Translations under genes and position numbers: made by a program
Assembly: GCA_034687125.1 (NCBI GenBank)
Contig: JAQGBZ010000410.1
Span: 1 to 51,921 of the forward strand
Direction: 5' to 3'
DNA length: 51,921 bases
DNA from: Neelides folsomi
Lineage: Eukaryota; Arthropoda; Collembola; Neelipleona; Neelidae
Notes under the pieces: generated by a model
What the model was told of the DNA's origin: nothing
The model's database searches: none
What the model saw: only the letters and a program-made list of their open reading frames with translations
Shown here: positions 9,832 to 22,400 of the stretch, piece by piece
How the letters are laid out: every line of letters starts with the position of its first letter
Numbering within the stretch: position 1 is the first letter of the stretch

Positions 9832-12800
9832 CATATTGGTATATGTAATGTATTTAAAAATTTGTGTAATTAACTTGTATTTAAATGCATTACCCACATT
9901 TAATTAGCTGGATGTTTGATTGAAGAATGAAATAATCTCGGTTTATTTTAATTCAAATTTTTATGTATGCAAATCTAATGTTGAGTTAATAATTAATCAT
10001 TGTGGTTCCATTAGTTGTAATATGTAATATATGGCAATAATTAATTCGTGTTTATATTGTTAAATAAAATCTGGTCATCAAACATGAGGATTCAATTTTC
10101 AGAATTAATGAGGAAAGGGAAAAGGAGAAAATTGTTTATCTGAGGTGGAAATCGCAATTCCCTAGCCCTTCTACCTTATTTTGCGAAAAAGAACGTCTAC
10201 GTTTGCAAAGGACAAAAAATTGTTATAAGCACAAATGTAAGCAAGTGTGATGAGCTCCCATTAATGATAGAACGGGAGTAGGAGGTTCAATAAAAATTAA
10301 TTGACAATTTAAAAAGTTCGAATGTCCTCTTATGGAAGACTCCCTCTTATCTATTGGACCTCTCATTATTCCCCAACTTCCAACTTTTTACGACGAGTTG
10401 GGAAGTTCCGAAAAACTTGAGTTCTCATCTTCTCTGCCAAAGGACCATCTATCCTTTTTTACATCTTCAAATTTCTTTTTACCACACAATCACACAATGC
10501 TTACAGTGTCATTCAATACAGCTAAAATTCTTACGATTTGATTTCTCTATCTCACTCTCTGGATCATCCGTTTCTGGTATACATAAATTGCTTATCCTTA
10601 AATTCTTCTCCGACTTCCTTGGCCATCTTTATCAAACGTTCCATCAAATAATCCATCGGACTGGAAGGTTCGTGGGAAAGATAATGCCAACTTGCCAACA
10701 TACTCTTTTAAGACGTGCAATTAAATAGTAGTGCTTAAATAACGCATGGTTGCGTTTCAGCCCGGAGAGCAATGGCAATCGAAGAAATGGACCAAACTAC
10801 TTGAACCATTTACCTCGTTAACCGGCGTTTAAAATAACGATAAGGGTTCAATTAGCATTTCAATGTATGGTTCGTGTGAGGCTTACAGATGCCGGTTAGG
10901 CCACAGAGATCTTGTAATTCAGCGTGTATTGCTAATTGGAGAATAATTTTATGAATAAAAGTCAACCTTGTCAGGCGTAGTTTTAAAATCTTTGGGAGTT
11001 GAGAGATCCTTATTATAAGCGTAATTGGAGTCGGAGTCGGGTACCCGAATGGCCTCGTTTTGGAAACGAAAGATTAAATAGCCATATCTCGCATTCCACC
11101 ACGAGGCTCTTCGGTTCCGACTCAATTTCTCGAATCTTCGGATCTTAATTAGAATATTATGGGAAAGTGTCCTGCTCGGATCTCCTCTGGTAGTCAACTG
11201 GGGTGTCTCCCACCTTTCCCCAATCTCCCCATTCGAAGGCTTGACCTCTCCCAAATGGAGCTTGAGAGCTTTCAAGGAGGAGGATCGAGAGTGACAGAGG
11301 TGGTTCCAAGGCGAGGACAGGTTTGCGTAAATAGTTCAATAAACCTGCTGGACCTTTTATCGGGGCTCACCACTCACTCAAGACATCAATTAGTCGTTAG
11401 GGCAAAAGGGGAAGAAAAAAGAGGTGGAATTGGCGACCGAGACTGAAATTAATAGGAAGGCCCAGAAACCTGTCTCAGCCTCAGTTCGCTTTACAATCGA
11501 TGATCGAATCTGCAACAATGGTATAAGAGACCATTGGGGTTTGCAAAGTAAAAATACAATATTAAAAGCCTCGACCAAGAATGCAGTAAATGTGATTGGG
11601 AGCGTTGGGGAAAACTTTATAAAGTATAAATTAAGAGAATGTGATATGAAAAAGCGGTCGCGAGATCGAGTCTTCATTGTTTTAATGTGAGAAAAGCGAC
11701 CCTTGCGATTCCAGTCTCAATTTTTCGCCCAAGATAAATCTGGATTCTCTCGATTACACAAAAACTTGAAACTTTGAAGGATTTTTACTTCGAAGTGGGA
11801 GGAACTGGTTTCCCTTCTTGAGCCGGAGAAAAGTTGAAGTGGGCACGATACCACTTATTTGACATGCCGATGACATGAAGTACTACAATGCAAATCCCCA
11901 AAATATTCCACCTATGCTACCAAGAAAAATCACCTTGTTGGCTCAAGTCGTTGAAGGCTTCGATCACAAGGTTTAATTCAATTGGAATTAAAACGCTTAT
12001 GTGTGTATGTATTATGCTTAATGACAATCAAGAATATGCTCGATGAGGAAAACTCTTTAAACGTCCTTCAATTACCACATTCTTTATTATTTATGTAGAT
12101 TGTATTAAAATTCGTTGACTTGTCTTTTAATTTTAGTTTGAAAACAATTTTAATAGTTTTCTTATACTCTCTTAAAACTTAAGTATTTGCGAAGGTACAC
12201 GCAGATTCAGCTTTCAAAGCCGTTTTCAACACAGGTTCCTGCTGCTCGACATGGATGAGAACTCTGAAGCCAACAGATGTGGAACATAATCCAATTTTTT
12301 ACAAATAAATTACAATTTCACTCAACAAATCTCATTAAATACGAAATTAATTTATGTATGGTTTACACGATTGAAACTTTAAACAAGTTTTGGATAGGAA
12401 TGAAAAATGTACAAGTAATGTATTAACGATAAGTTGACTGTCCAACACAGTAAAGCAATAAGATCAATATTACAAAATATACTAATTCAATAATGCTTGT
12501 CCGACATAATCGATGTAATGTGATATTAATAATAAGTAATTCATTCTATGTAACTAACAATAAATATATATTTTATATGATTCAATTTCCTAAAGAGCAC
12601 GAGTAAGTAAGAAGTCTCGTAAATACACAGTTAGAATTGATCTTAAAAATGGGCTGCAGCATATATAATCTAATATAAACATGCCTACATATTTAGTTTA
12701 TATTTGAATATCTGAAATACCCTCATCTTCAGGTAGATTCCTCCTACCTTGCACGACAACAATTAAGGATCCATACATGACATTAGTAAGGTATGTCATC

Positions 12801-15800
12801 AAGGTTTGAAAGATGCATACGTTATAATTAGTATATAAGTCCATACATTATATTTAAGTACAACAATCATCATACTTTTTATATTAATTGACAATTTTTT
12901 AACTTTTAAATCTATTCTAACTTTCTAACACACATTATTTATCAATGAGATTATTAGGTATTTACCTTATTACTAATGTATACTCCATTATTGATTCGTA
13001 TGATTAATTGAAAAGCAATTGACTCTTAAAATTAAAAGCTTATTTTAATTTAATACACGTCAAATAAATAAGTTTTTGTTTTACATTGATATTCAATATA
13101 CTCTGAATTCTATTTATCTTACGCATGATATATGAACATTATAAACAATAAAAGAATGTAAAGAATCCATTTTCGACCTAAAGTTAAATTACATGTAGCT
13201 CATTATGGAATTGTAACATTATGACTCTTTAAAATTAATTTCAATACAGAGCTTTAAAAATCTCATACATATAAATATAATTTACATATAATAATATGTA
13301 GATGATTTCGAAAATTAAAAGTAAATATTATTTTTTTAATTCTAAATATAATATTCAGATTTAATAAGAATATGATGTATATTTATTTAAAGAAGAATTA
13401 TAGTTTAGTAATAAGTTTAAGTAATAATTCTCATTTCATGGCAGTTTACAACATTGTTAATCAACTTAATTACTTATTAGCTAGGTATAATTCAGCACTG
13501 CTCATTTTAATACGCATTATTTTAGGTACAAAGCCCTCGTTTACAACTATTAAGTAAGAAGAAATAAATATATATATTATTGTATTACATTAATATTACA
13601 CATTTTATATTAAATATTTATATTGTTTATTAATTAGTACTTTAAAGGGCTACTACCTAATACATCAATACTATAATATGTAAATATTATCAATATTCCT
13701 TGTCGTATATAATACACATTTTGCCATATAAATACTCATATTATGACATATTTATGGATAGGCATCGAAGATAAATACTTATAAATATAAGTAATTTATG
13801 TAGGTATAGAGTACACTTATTATTATTCATACTCGAAAAAATGGCCAAAAGATATACAATTTATTTACAAAGTTTGCCTAATATCATATAAATATCTTTA
13901 ACAGACATAGGGGCAGGTACAATTAAATTATTACTCGCGATTCAACAATTTATTGAAAAAAGCGGATATTATATTACATACAATTTCACTTAAAGACAAA
14001 TCCTTGTAATATGTGAATAATTAAGGTTCACAAACTTGCTACACATCCTATACACCCAACGACAAGCAAATGAAGATTAGGTCGTTAATTCTTCATTAAT
14101 TCCTATATCATATATTCCTTACAGCAAGTATATAGCGAGGTAATATTCTTTCACAGTATCAGATTCGAAACATTCATCCTTTGGCATATAAAAGAACATG
14201 TTCAATTGAGTTTTGGCATTGGATGATTTTTCGCTTTAATCGCGATCATTGTAACTTTTTTGTAAATTCCGTAATTGAGGAATAACATACGTATAGTATT
14301 ATATATAATTTACCATTAAATTTAGCCCTGATTAAGTATTTATCATTTTACTCTATGATATTTTATAAATATTGTCTTCTACACAAATACTTTATTACTA
14401 ATATTTCCTAATTCCTATACAATTTCATTGTACCTTTACCTATTTATTTATTTTAGGATATTTATGTATATGAATGTAATTTTAGGGTGGGTTTTAAACA
14501 CCATGTTTCTCTCAAGCTCTTGAAAGGGATTAGGTAAATCGTTATTCATGAAAAGTATTATTAGTAAATACATTCTAATTCGTCTATCATACATTTTAAA
14601 AACATAATTTAATCACTATTACTATTTACATTAAATAACTTCTATCAGTTTGTTTGATTTCGATCCATCTCTTTGATTTGATTGATCCTGAGTGAAAGGT
14701 GGATGAATATAAAGAGATTTGGCGTAGGAGGAGATATTGAATACACTTACAATTTATGTATTGTTTTCTGGAAAATTGTCAATACAATTTATTGAGCATG
14801 AGCTTTGGTTGAATTGAATGAAATTCTATTTTTTTCTCCAGCGTAATATTTCACAAATGAAATATCTTCAAGCGGATCATGTTTGTCCGCATTTCAATTT
14901 GTCTATCTTATAGATATATTCTTCCAGTCACTTCCAATGACTTTGAGACACTGCGGTGAATAAAAAGGTAATATTAATGTAACGTGAGACTTGGATCCCT
15001 GCTCTGTATATAAATCAAGATCCGCGTTTTGATTTACAGGTCCGGAACAAATAGGGTCATTCCGCATAACAATGGTGACCAATTCATTTCTCTTATAGAT
15101 ATCTTTCTTTCCACAGTGTGCCCGACTGGCGGAGGCGGCCAATAAGTTCCCGAACCTGATCCGCTGAGTCAGGGCCAATAAAACACGAAACTTTTTTGTC
15201 TCACCAGGATTTCCATTGAGAAGACAAATTACTTTATTCTCGAATCTCACAGTCAGCTCAATCTCCCGAATTCCAAATCCCTCCTAACTTAATTTGACTG
15301 CCCAGCCAAAGCCAACCTTTCCGATACAAATGGAATGTTTACGACCATCTATCAATTATTAAATTGTACGGAACGGAAGGCATTACCTTACTTTTCAATT
15401 AAAAGACTTAAAATAATATTAGTAAAATTCTACATTAACTCCCTATGTTATTGATCAAGTACGTAAGTAATAAATATTAATAATGGCCATTCAATACATT
15501 TAAAGAACTCATAATTCGTATATCTCTATATTATTCTCATCTTTATAATTAATGTATTCAAGAAGAGAATGAAACACCCCTGGGACATGTTGAAGACATC
15601 TGAATTCATAATAATACTTATTTTTAATTCCTGATTTTTAAATAGTTTATAGAGTTAATTTCATTTAAACTTTAGATATTTGACATCGTATAAAATCTTA
15701 TTTCAATAGTTATATACTCCATGGTACAAATGAGCGTGGACTGAATTGAAGCCGGATTGGCCTTCTTCAAAACAGTAACCCTCAGGCAAAGGTTTATATA

Positions 15801-16332
15801 ATATTCTTTAAATTCTTATTAAACAATAATTTAATTATTCAAATTACATATTATATCAAAGAATCCACAATAACATTGTTACATTTTTTGTTATAAGTGA
15901 AAAATAATTTACTTTGATTCTATTAAAACGAACAAGTTTAATGTCGAAAAAACAAATTCTAAACCTGACTTTCTGATGTGATTTTGCTAGAATGTAAGAT
16001 ACATTTTAATGTATTTAATTTAAAGTTATCTAATACATTACATAAGACTGTACTGTCACTTTGAATAAATTCGTGGATAATAAATTTTGTTCGTAAAATT
16101 GATACTTTGCCTGAGGGGGTGGATGACTCGCAGGAAAACTAGTTTGACCGAATCTCCTTCCAGTGAAGTGGGAAGCAGCCTGGATGGTGACACTTCATGA
16201 TGACGCTTTCAGCTTGATCTTCATCGACTTCCCACTTCCTTCACTATTCCAGATCTTCACCATTTAGAAGAGGAGGAAGGAGACGCGGGTCCTGCGGCCG
16301 TCCTGTTTGGCCCTTCGGGCCATCCCGTACTG
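9832..16332. other. Intergenic DNA between the transposon and the alpha-catulin 3' end
   Basis: Most of this is AT-rich and featureless, especially 11900-15000. Two GC-richer patches look partly coding: 10130-11700 and 15100-15180. On the plus strand, 10149-10271 is open as a short peptide containing SLALLPYFAKKNVYVCKGQK, and an acceptor-like TGCGTTTCAG at 10751-10760 precedes PGEQWQSKKWTKLLEPF. On the minus strand, about 10562-10708 is open from a methionine for 45 codons. No chain of exons with matching phases could be built, and no family was recognised. The alpha-catulin 3' UTR must occupy the right-hand end; no strong poly(A) signal was located close to the stop. Confidence 0.35.
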
Positions 16333-16467
16333 TCACATACTCCCTTCCGAACTCGTCCCGCCGCCTTTGGAGTCCCCGCCGCCCGCTCCGCCACCGACAT
16401 CATCGGAGTCTGAGCGGAAAGGTGAGTTTCTTCCTCGAGGTGACAGCCCACGGAAGTCCAACTTGTA
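16333..16467 (-). CDS. CTNNAL1: alpha-catulin exon M (C-terminal tail and stop)
   Basis: The acceptor TTGTGAACAG ends at 16468. The exon reads YKLDFRGLSPRGRNSPFRSD, then an acidic SDDV and a glycine/serine-rich run to GTSSEGSM and TGA at 16335-16333. It is phase 0, fitting the end of exon L. The tail is GC-rich and probably disordered, with SP motifs that could be phosphorylated. Assignment rests on phase, acceptor quality and position; the tail itself does not resemble the human C-terminus. A second minus-strand frame is also open across it. Confidence 0.75.
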   Translation of the reverse strand, partial: YKLDFRGLSPRGRNSPFRSDSDDVGGGAGGGDSKGGGTSSEGSM

Positions 16468-19400
16468 CTGTTCACAACAGACCATGTCAGATTCATGTTG
16501 GGCCCAAATTGCAATCGAAAGTGCAGAAGAAAGAAAATGCACAATATATACATAACATACTTGGTTGTAGTAAGATATAATTTCGTATGGAATAATTCAT
16601 ATATTATGTTTCAGAAGTGGCGGAGTGCTGTTCTTGGCACCCTAAACAAACTTCCCCACCTCGAGACCCTTCACGGAGGAACGGAACTCGTTATTGTAAA
16701 AAAAGATATCGAGCTCCTCGTGCGGAGTCAATTTGAAAGGAGTCAACCGTCTGTTTCCGCCGATCGATGGGTCCCGAGGAGAGGATTTCGCTCATCTCAG
16801 CTCAACTGAGGAATTCAAGAGACGAGCGGAGACACATGGACAAGACAAGCCGTGTCAATTGGAAAGAGGATCACCCAAATCCTCCACATTCCCATTCCCA
16901 CCAATTTACTCAAAAGAGAAGTTCCAAAGTCTCACTTTCGGACTCTCGCAATCACATACCTATGTTTTCATATATGTGTTCGTTGTGTGTGAGGGTTTAA
17001 GACACTTAAAGTAAAATATAGCGATGGAGGAGATGAAGAGAGCTGGAAGAAGCAGGAGAATATTTCAAAGAACTTCTGTCTTCTTTCAGTTCTTTTAGAA
17101 GAGTTTACAACACTTCTTTCAAGCATTACTAACAACAAAACATCAACTAAATCTACTACGCTCCTCAAATAAGAAAGCTATTAAGCATCTAGGATCTATA
17201 GAAGACAAGTATTATAGACTATTATCTAGTTGAACTATCGACTATAAAAATTATATTATTTAATATGTTCATGATTTTTTTTTCTAACGCTCGAATTTGT
17301 AAGAATTTCCAAATTGACTAAAAAATCTAAAAAGCTAGATCAATTATGATTTCAACTATAAGGTTTAAAAAATTTCGTAATTGTCAAAAATCAAAATCCT
17401 ACTAGCGGTTCTATCTAATAAATTTAATCTAATAACTATTTCTATATGTTCCATCTAACTAAACTACTTATTTGTTAATGTCACTAGTCACAAATTACGT
17501 TCACGGACGTTTTAGTACAGAGCTGTGAGTTGGTAAGTAGTAAATGTCGTTCTTGTTGTTCTTTCCATGTATTTATGTCATTAAATATATTTAACATACA
17601 ATGTTGTGTTCATACATTAAAATTGTACAGTAAGTCAGAATCGTAAAGTCTTCCAGTTACGATTTAAATCTTGACTTTAAATTAATGTTTAAAGACGAGA
17701 CAAAATCAAACAAAACTCGTTCTTTGAAAAAATAGTCATAATTTTAAAAAAACACAAAAAATTAATTATTCTAATATTTATATAGTAGAAGTGGGAGACG
17801 CTGAACTCTACCTGTCTTGAATTAAGGGAATCACCGGAGTGAGCTGCTGTAGTAAGCATATACTAAATATACAAAAAGAGGCGAGTGAATGAAAGATGAA
17901 GATGACGAGAAGGGTGCAGTCGACGAAGGGCACATGAGGGTCAACAGGGCTACAAGTTACTCAGATTAAGGCATAGGGAGTTAGGGACAATCATAAATAG
18001 TTAAAAGAGTTTGAGAGTCATTAGAGAAAGAAGGAAGAGTGAGAAAATGTGTAGACATCATTCCAGCCACAAATAGGGAGAGAATCCGACTAAAATTCCA
18101 GTTTTTAATCTGGAAAGTGTTATAATCACTAATATTTTTTTTACAATAAGTGAATTACAAAATACTGACTAACAATCAATAAATTCGTATTTAAGAGTAT
18201 TAAAATATTTAACAATTAAATACAAATATTTTAGTTCACATGTTAAAATTTCACGCTCTAAAAGTAAGTAATTAATAAACCGTTAGAGAAAAACCATCAG
18301 TAATTGAAACATTGAAATTGATTTAGACAACAATGTAATAAAGTCATATTACAAAGTAAGTACAGGTAAAATGACAACATTAGTAGATTAATAAGTTGAG
18401 GTTCATAAATATTATTCGAAGATTTATAATTCCCATTATTTATAATATTTGAGTAACAAGATTTTATATCAAAATGTCAATTTGAATTAAAGTGATAAAG
18501 AATGAATGATTGTGTCACTTACTTTGGAGGCGCATTCGAAACAAGTCGTGACAACTTTGGAGATGACATTCATGAGATTCTTCGTCTCCTGAATGACGCT
18601 GTCAACCTTGGTGAAAGTCGCGGACTTCCCCACAGTTGGATTCTTTACCGTGAATTGCAACTGCTGGACTCGCTTCGGAACTTCGTCAACTTTCTCCAAC
18701 AATTCTTTCTTGTCCGTACTTGTTGGCACCTGTCATCCAAGCAGGATAAAAAGGATTAAGAATCCATAGTTTAAAATTTATTGAGTGAATTACGGTATAG
18801 GAGAACTGTCGGATGACTTTGTAAAGTCGGTTCGCCTCTTCTGCAAAATACTCTGCTTGTGTAAAGAGATCCTGCGTTGTTTTTAATGGCCCTTCTCCTC
18901 TGGTAAACTGGTACATGTTGTAAGCCATGTTGGACATGTTCTTGGCCCTACGGACAATATCATTGTTCTCGTCGGAGAAATTCTCCTCGCCCCATTTCTC
19001 CGCTTCCGCCTCGAGGTCTGAAGTGATCATCTTCATCTCGAGACCGCTCTTCGCAATCTTCGCTTGCTCCTGCAATTCAATTGGAAAAATTGAGCCTTGG
19101 GGGGTCAACTTATTATAGAAATCTCACATTATGGCTCAATTTATTGCTTTTCGGCTATAAGTTTTAGATTTCATTCAATCCAATTGTTTCCACTTTTTTA
19201 ACGACAGATAAAAGAAGACGATATTTATAATGAAGGTATCGATATCGAATAAAATAAATATTAAACAATTTTAATAAGGTCGAAAGTTGCTAAAATGCCC
19301 TTAAACTTTCCTTGTTATTAATGAAAAAATTGGCTCGGAAGAATTTAGTCAAATTGAAGGATGAAAGGATAAAAGATGATAAAAAATGTTGTGCTCCCGG

Positions 19401-22400
19401 AATTGAGATCGTTATAGGTTATAGTTCTAACATAAAGGGGATTAAAAAAGATGGAGATATGGCAGACATTGAGTGTTCGCTGGGCGGAGGAACGTGATAG
19501 AGATCGGAGTCAGAGTCTGTCCTCTGTGTCACTTGACAAGTTGGAACACGGATCTCTTGAAAATAATGGAAACTGCAACTGCGGTATTTCCTCTTCCATT
19601 TCACACTCCTTTCCTCAAGGGCTTCGTTAGGATTTCCCAGATAGTGAGAAATGATAGACGGAGTTAGCCAAATATGAACTAGAGAAGATGATGCAGTTTC
19701 ATCATTATTATTTACTCCGGAGTTTTGCTTGCTAAATTGAGCTACAGCTCTTTCCATCGATCAAAGTCGGTCTCGAAATGTGTATGTCTCCTGCCTGAAT
19801 TATTCGAATTCCCTCCCCTCATTTGCTTCGCCCAAAACGGCCCCATTTCTCAATTCTTTGGAACAAATGAGAAAGCCATAGAAGTATACAAATGAAGTAA
19901 ATTGAACGAGAAAAGTATACAGAGAGAAATACGAGAGAACTTCCACCACAACCAAAATTCGAATTCGAGTTGGGCAGATGAGGGCAAAGGAATGAGTTTA
20001 TTTGAAATTGCTCTTGCCCGGTTACAGTGCCTTAAGGGGTAATTCAGAAGAGACAAGAATGGTTCGAATTCTTTACATTATTTATATTTTCTATTAAACA
20101 TTATTCAACAATTCAAGATAAGCTTGTGAATACAGATAGTTCCGGCCTATTCTAATATTGAATAAAAGTATTTCAGTATTTTAGGAAAACGGCCAGTCTT
20201 TATTCTCATTATATTCAGATATTAATGTGTTTGGAACAATAAAAATATACCTCGGCTATCTTAGGCATTATCAAATTAAACAGAATTTATGAAGAAAGTT
20301 ACTGATTTTTTGAACAATTATCTTTATCCGATGTCCGATGATAATAATGTAATGGACGTGACATCATACAATTTAGTAAGATCTTGCGATATAATGGTTT
20401 TTGTTCCGGTTATTTTATCGTAGAAAAACGACGTTTATAACTCATTTTAATGTAATGTTAGATAGAAAAGTTAGTATTTGTGTTCCATATATGGTGACTG
20501 CGGAGACCATATTTGATATCATACCTGTATTAAAATAAAGTATATGTACATACTCTAGTAGATATTTATACATTTAAGTATTTCTTCAGTATCATTAGAT
20601 CTCCCAGATATGATATTTGGACCCAGACATTTGGATGAAGAGGCAAATCAAATAAATGAGACAATATAGACCAAATCTTTGATCCGATTCCACATTCTAG
20701 TTATTTTATGCCTCGTATGTATGATCGACCCAGCGATCCAACTCATACTTTTCTCACTTAATATCATATCCCATGATGAGCCTAACGTACCTGAACTTAC
20801 TTTTATTATTCCAATTCTAACTCCATTACTCACACTCAGTCCGTCAACTAAAAGAAATTGACCAACTTTTCAAATAAATGAAAATTTACTTTTGAAGTTT
20901 AATAAATGGAGTTACATCGTTGCCTGATAGTTGGGAGGCTGAGACACATTTGAAGCTCTTTGTAGTCCAATCCTAATCAGGCCATTTTGATAAGTGCTTT
21001 TCAAAGAATTATGTTTAGTTTAATTTAATAAAATTTGTTTAGTACAAAGGGACACCTTTACAATATAAATAATTGCTTTATATTAATAAATAGTTAAGTG
21101 TGCTCTATAAGGAATCGATTATTACAAATGTAAGAAAGGTTTAATTTAATATAGCAAGTTGAGCCAGAAAATGAGATTTACTTTTCTTTGAAGTGTGTTT
21201 TGAAGAAATTAAAGTAATAAAGCTTTTTTACCTCAGTATCCAATTTGACGGGTTTGAGCGGCTTCTGCGTTGTACCATGTTTCTATAATGAGTAAGGAAT
21301 CATCTTTTACATCCCCCTTTTCCATAAAATTCCAAGAAAGAGAATCACTCGAAAGAATAAAAAAACAAAAGAGGGATCTAAAGGATAAATAAAAGCCCTC
21401 ATCTCTAATTTACCCCACTCATAAAAAGATGGGAAGGAAGGAGATCGTAAATACAAAGTCTAAGTGATTCCGCAAATGTATTTTGTGGCAGGAACAAAAC
21501 TATTCATATATTTGCTACAACTTGAGAAGAAGTATTAAATGAAGAAAAGCCAGGAGGATCATCCTTCGTTTACTCAAGTGGAAAAACGCGGAAGAAATTA
21601 ACTAAAATCGAGCTCAGTTCTTTTGACTATAAAGGGAGCTTATGAATAAAGACAAAAGCTTTTCATAATCACGATGAGAATTGAACTTACTCCGGGCCTT
21701 GGTAAACTCATGTACATCTGCTTGTCTAGGTTCCGGGTCCTGCATGTCTCGGTGACTTCGGTGGAAAGGGCCTGAACATCTTCCATGAGTGAGTTCCACA
21801 TGTCAACAAAGACCTCGAGATTCTCTTTGGCAATCTTGGACGTTGGATTTGAACACAGGGTGCGGGCGGCGACGGCGAGCTGAGGCCCGTAAATCTTCAA
21901 ATTGATCTCTGCATATTTGGCCTGAACGTGGAGGGAGTCCGTGGGACTGATGTGCCTCAGAAGTTTACAGACCTACAAGCCACAGAAAGAGGACAATGGA
22001 GAATAAATCCAACCTTATACAATTTCCTCCCATAGCCTATTGAAGGGGAATGGAGGAAGTTGAATACGAGCTTCGGTCCATCCGCCTTCCTGACAAATAA
22101 CCCCAAGTTCTCTTTCCAAACTTTTAAACTACGATCTCTTTTTTTTCCATCTCCACTTTTCCACATCTCTCCACATGTCAAGTCCACTCCGAGTTTCTCA
22201 AAAGGAAAAAAGATAACTACTTTTCAGCTTACAAACTTTCCCCATTTGCTATTTAATATTTAGGAAAATATAAATTATAGGTGTAGTTTATTACTTTAAA
22301 ACTCATGTATTTTAGATATGATGTAATACTTAAATTAAATATAATTTATTTGACATGATTTGTCATTTAGTCATATAACTATTCTCAAGATGATTTATTA

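Noticed and set aside
16257..16553. Alternative minus-strand open frame across the last alpha-catulin exon
   Set aside because: It ignores the good acceptor at 16468 and does not fit the phase left by exon L. It is probably open only because the segment is GC-rich.
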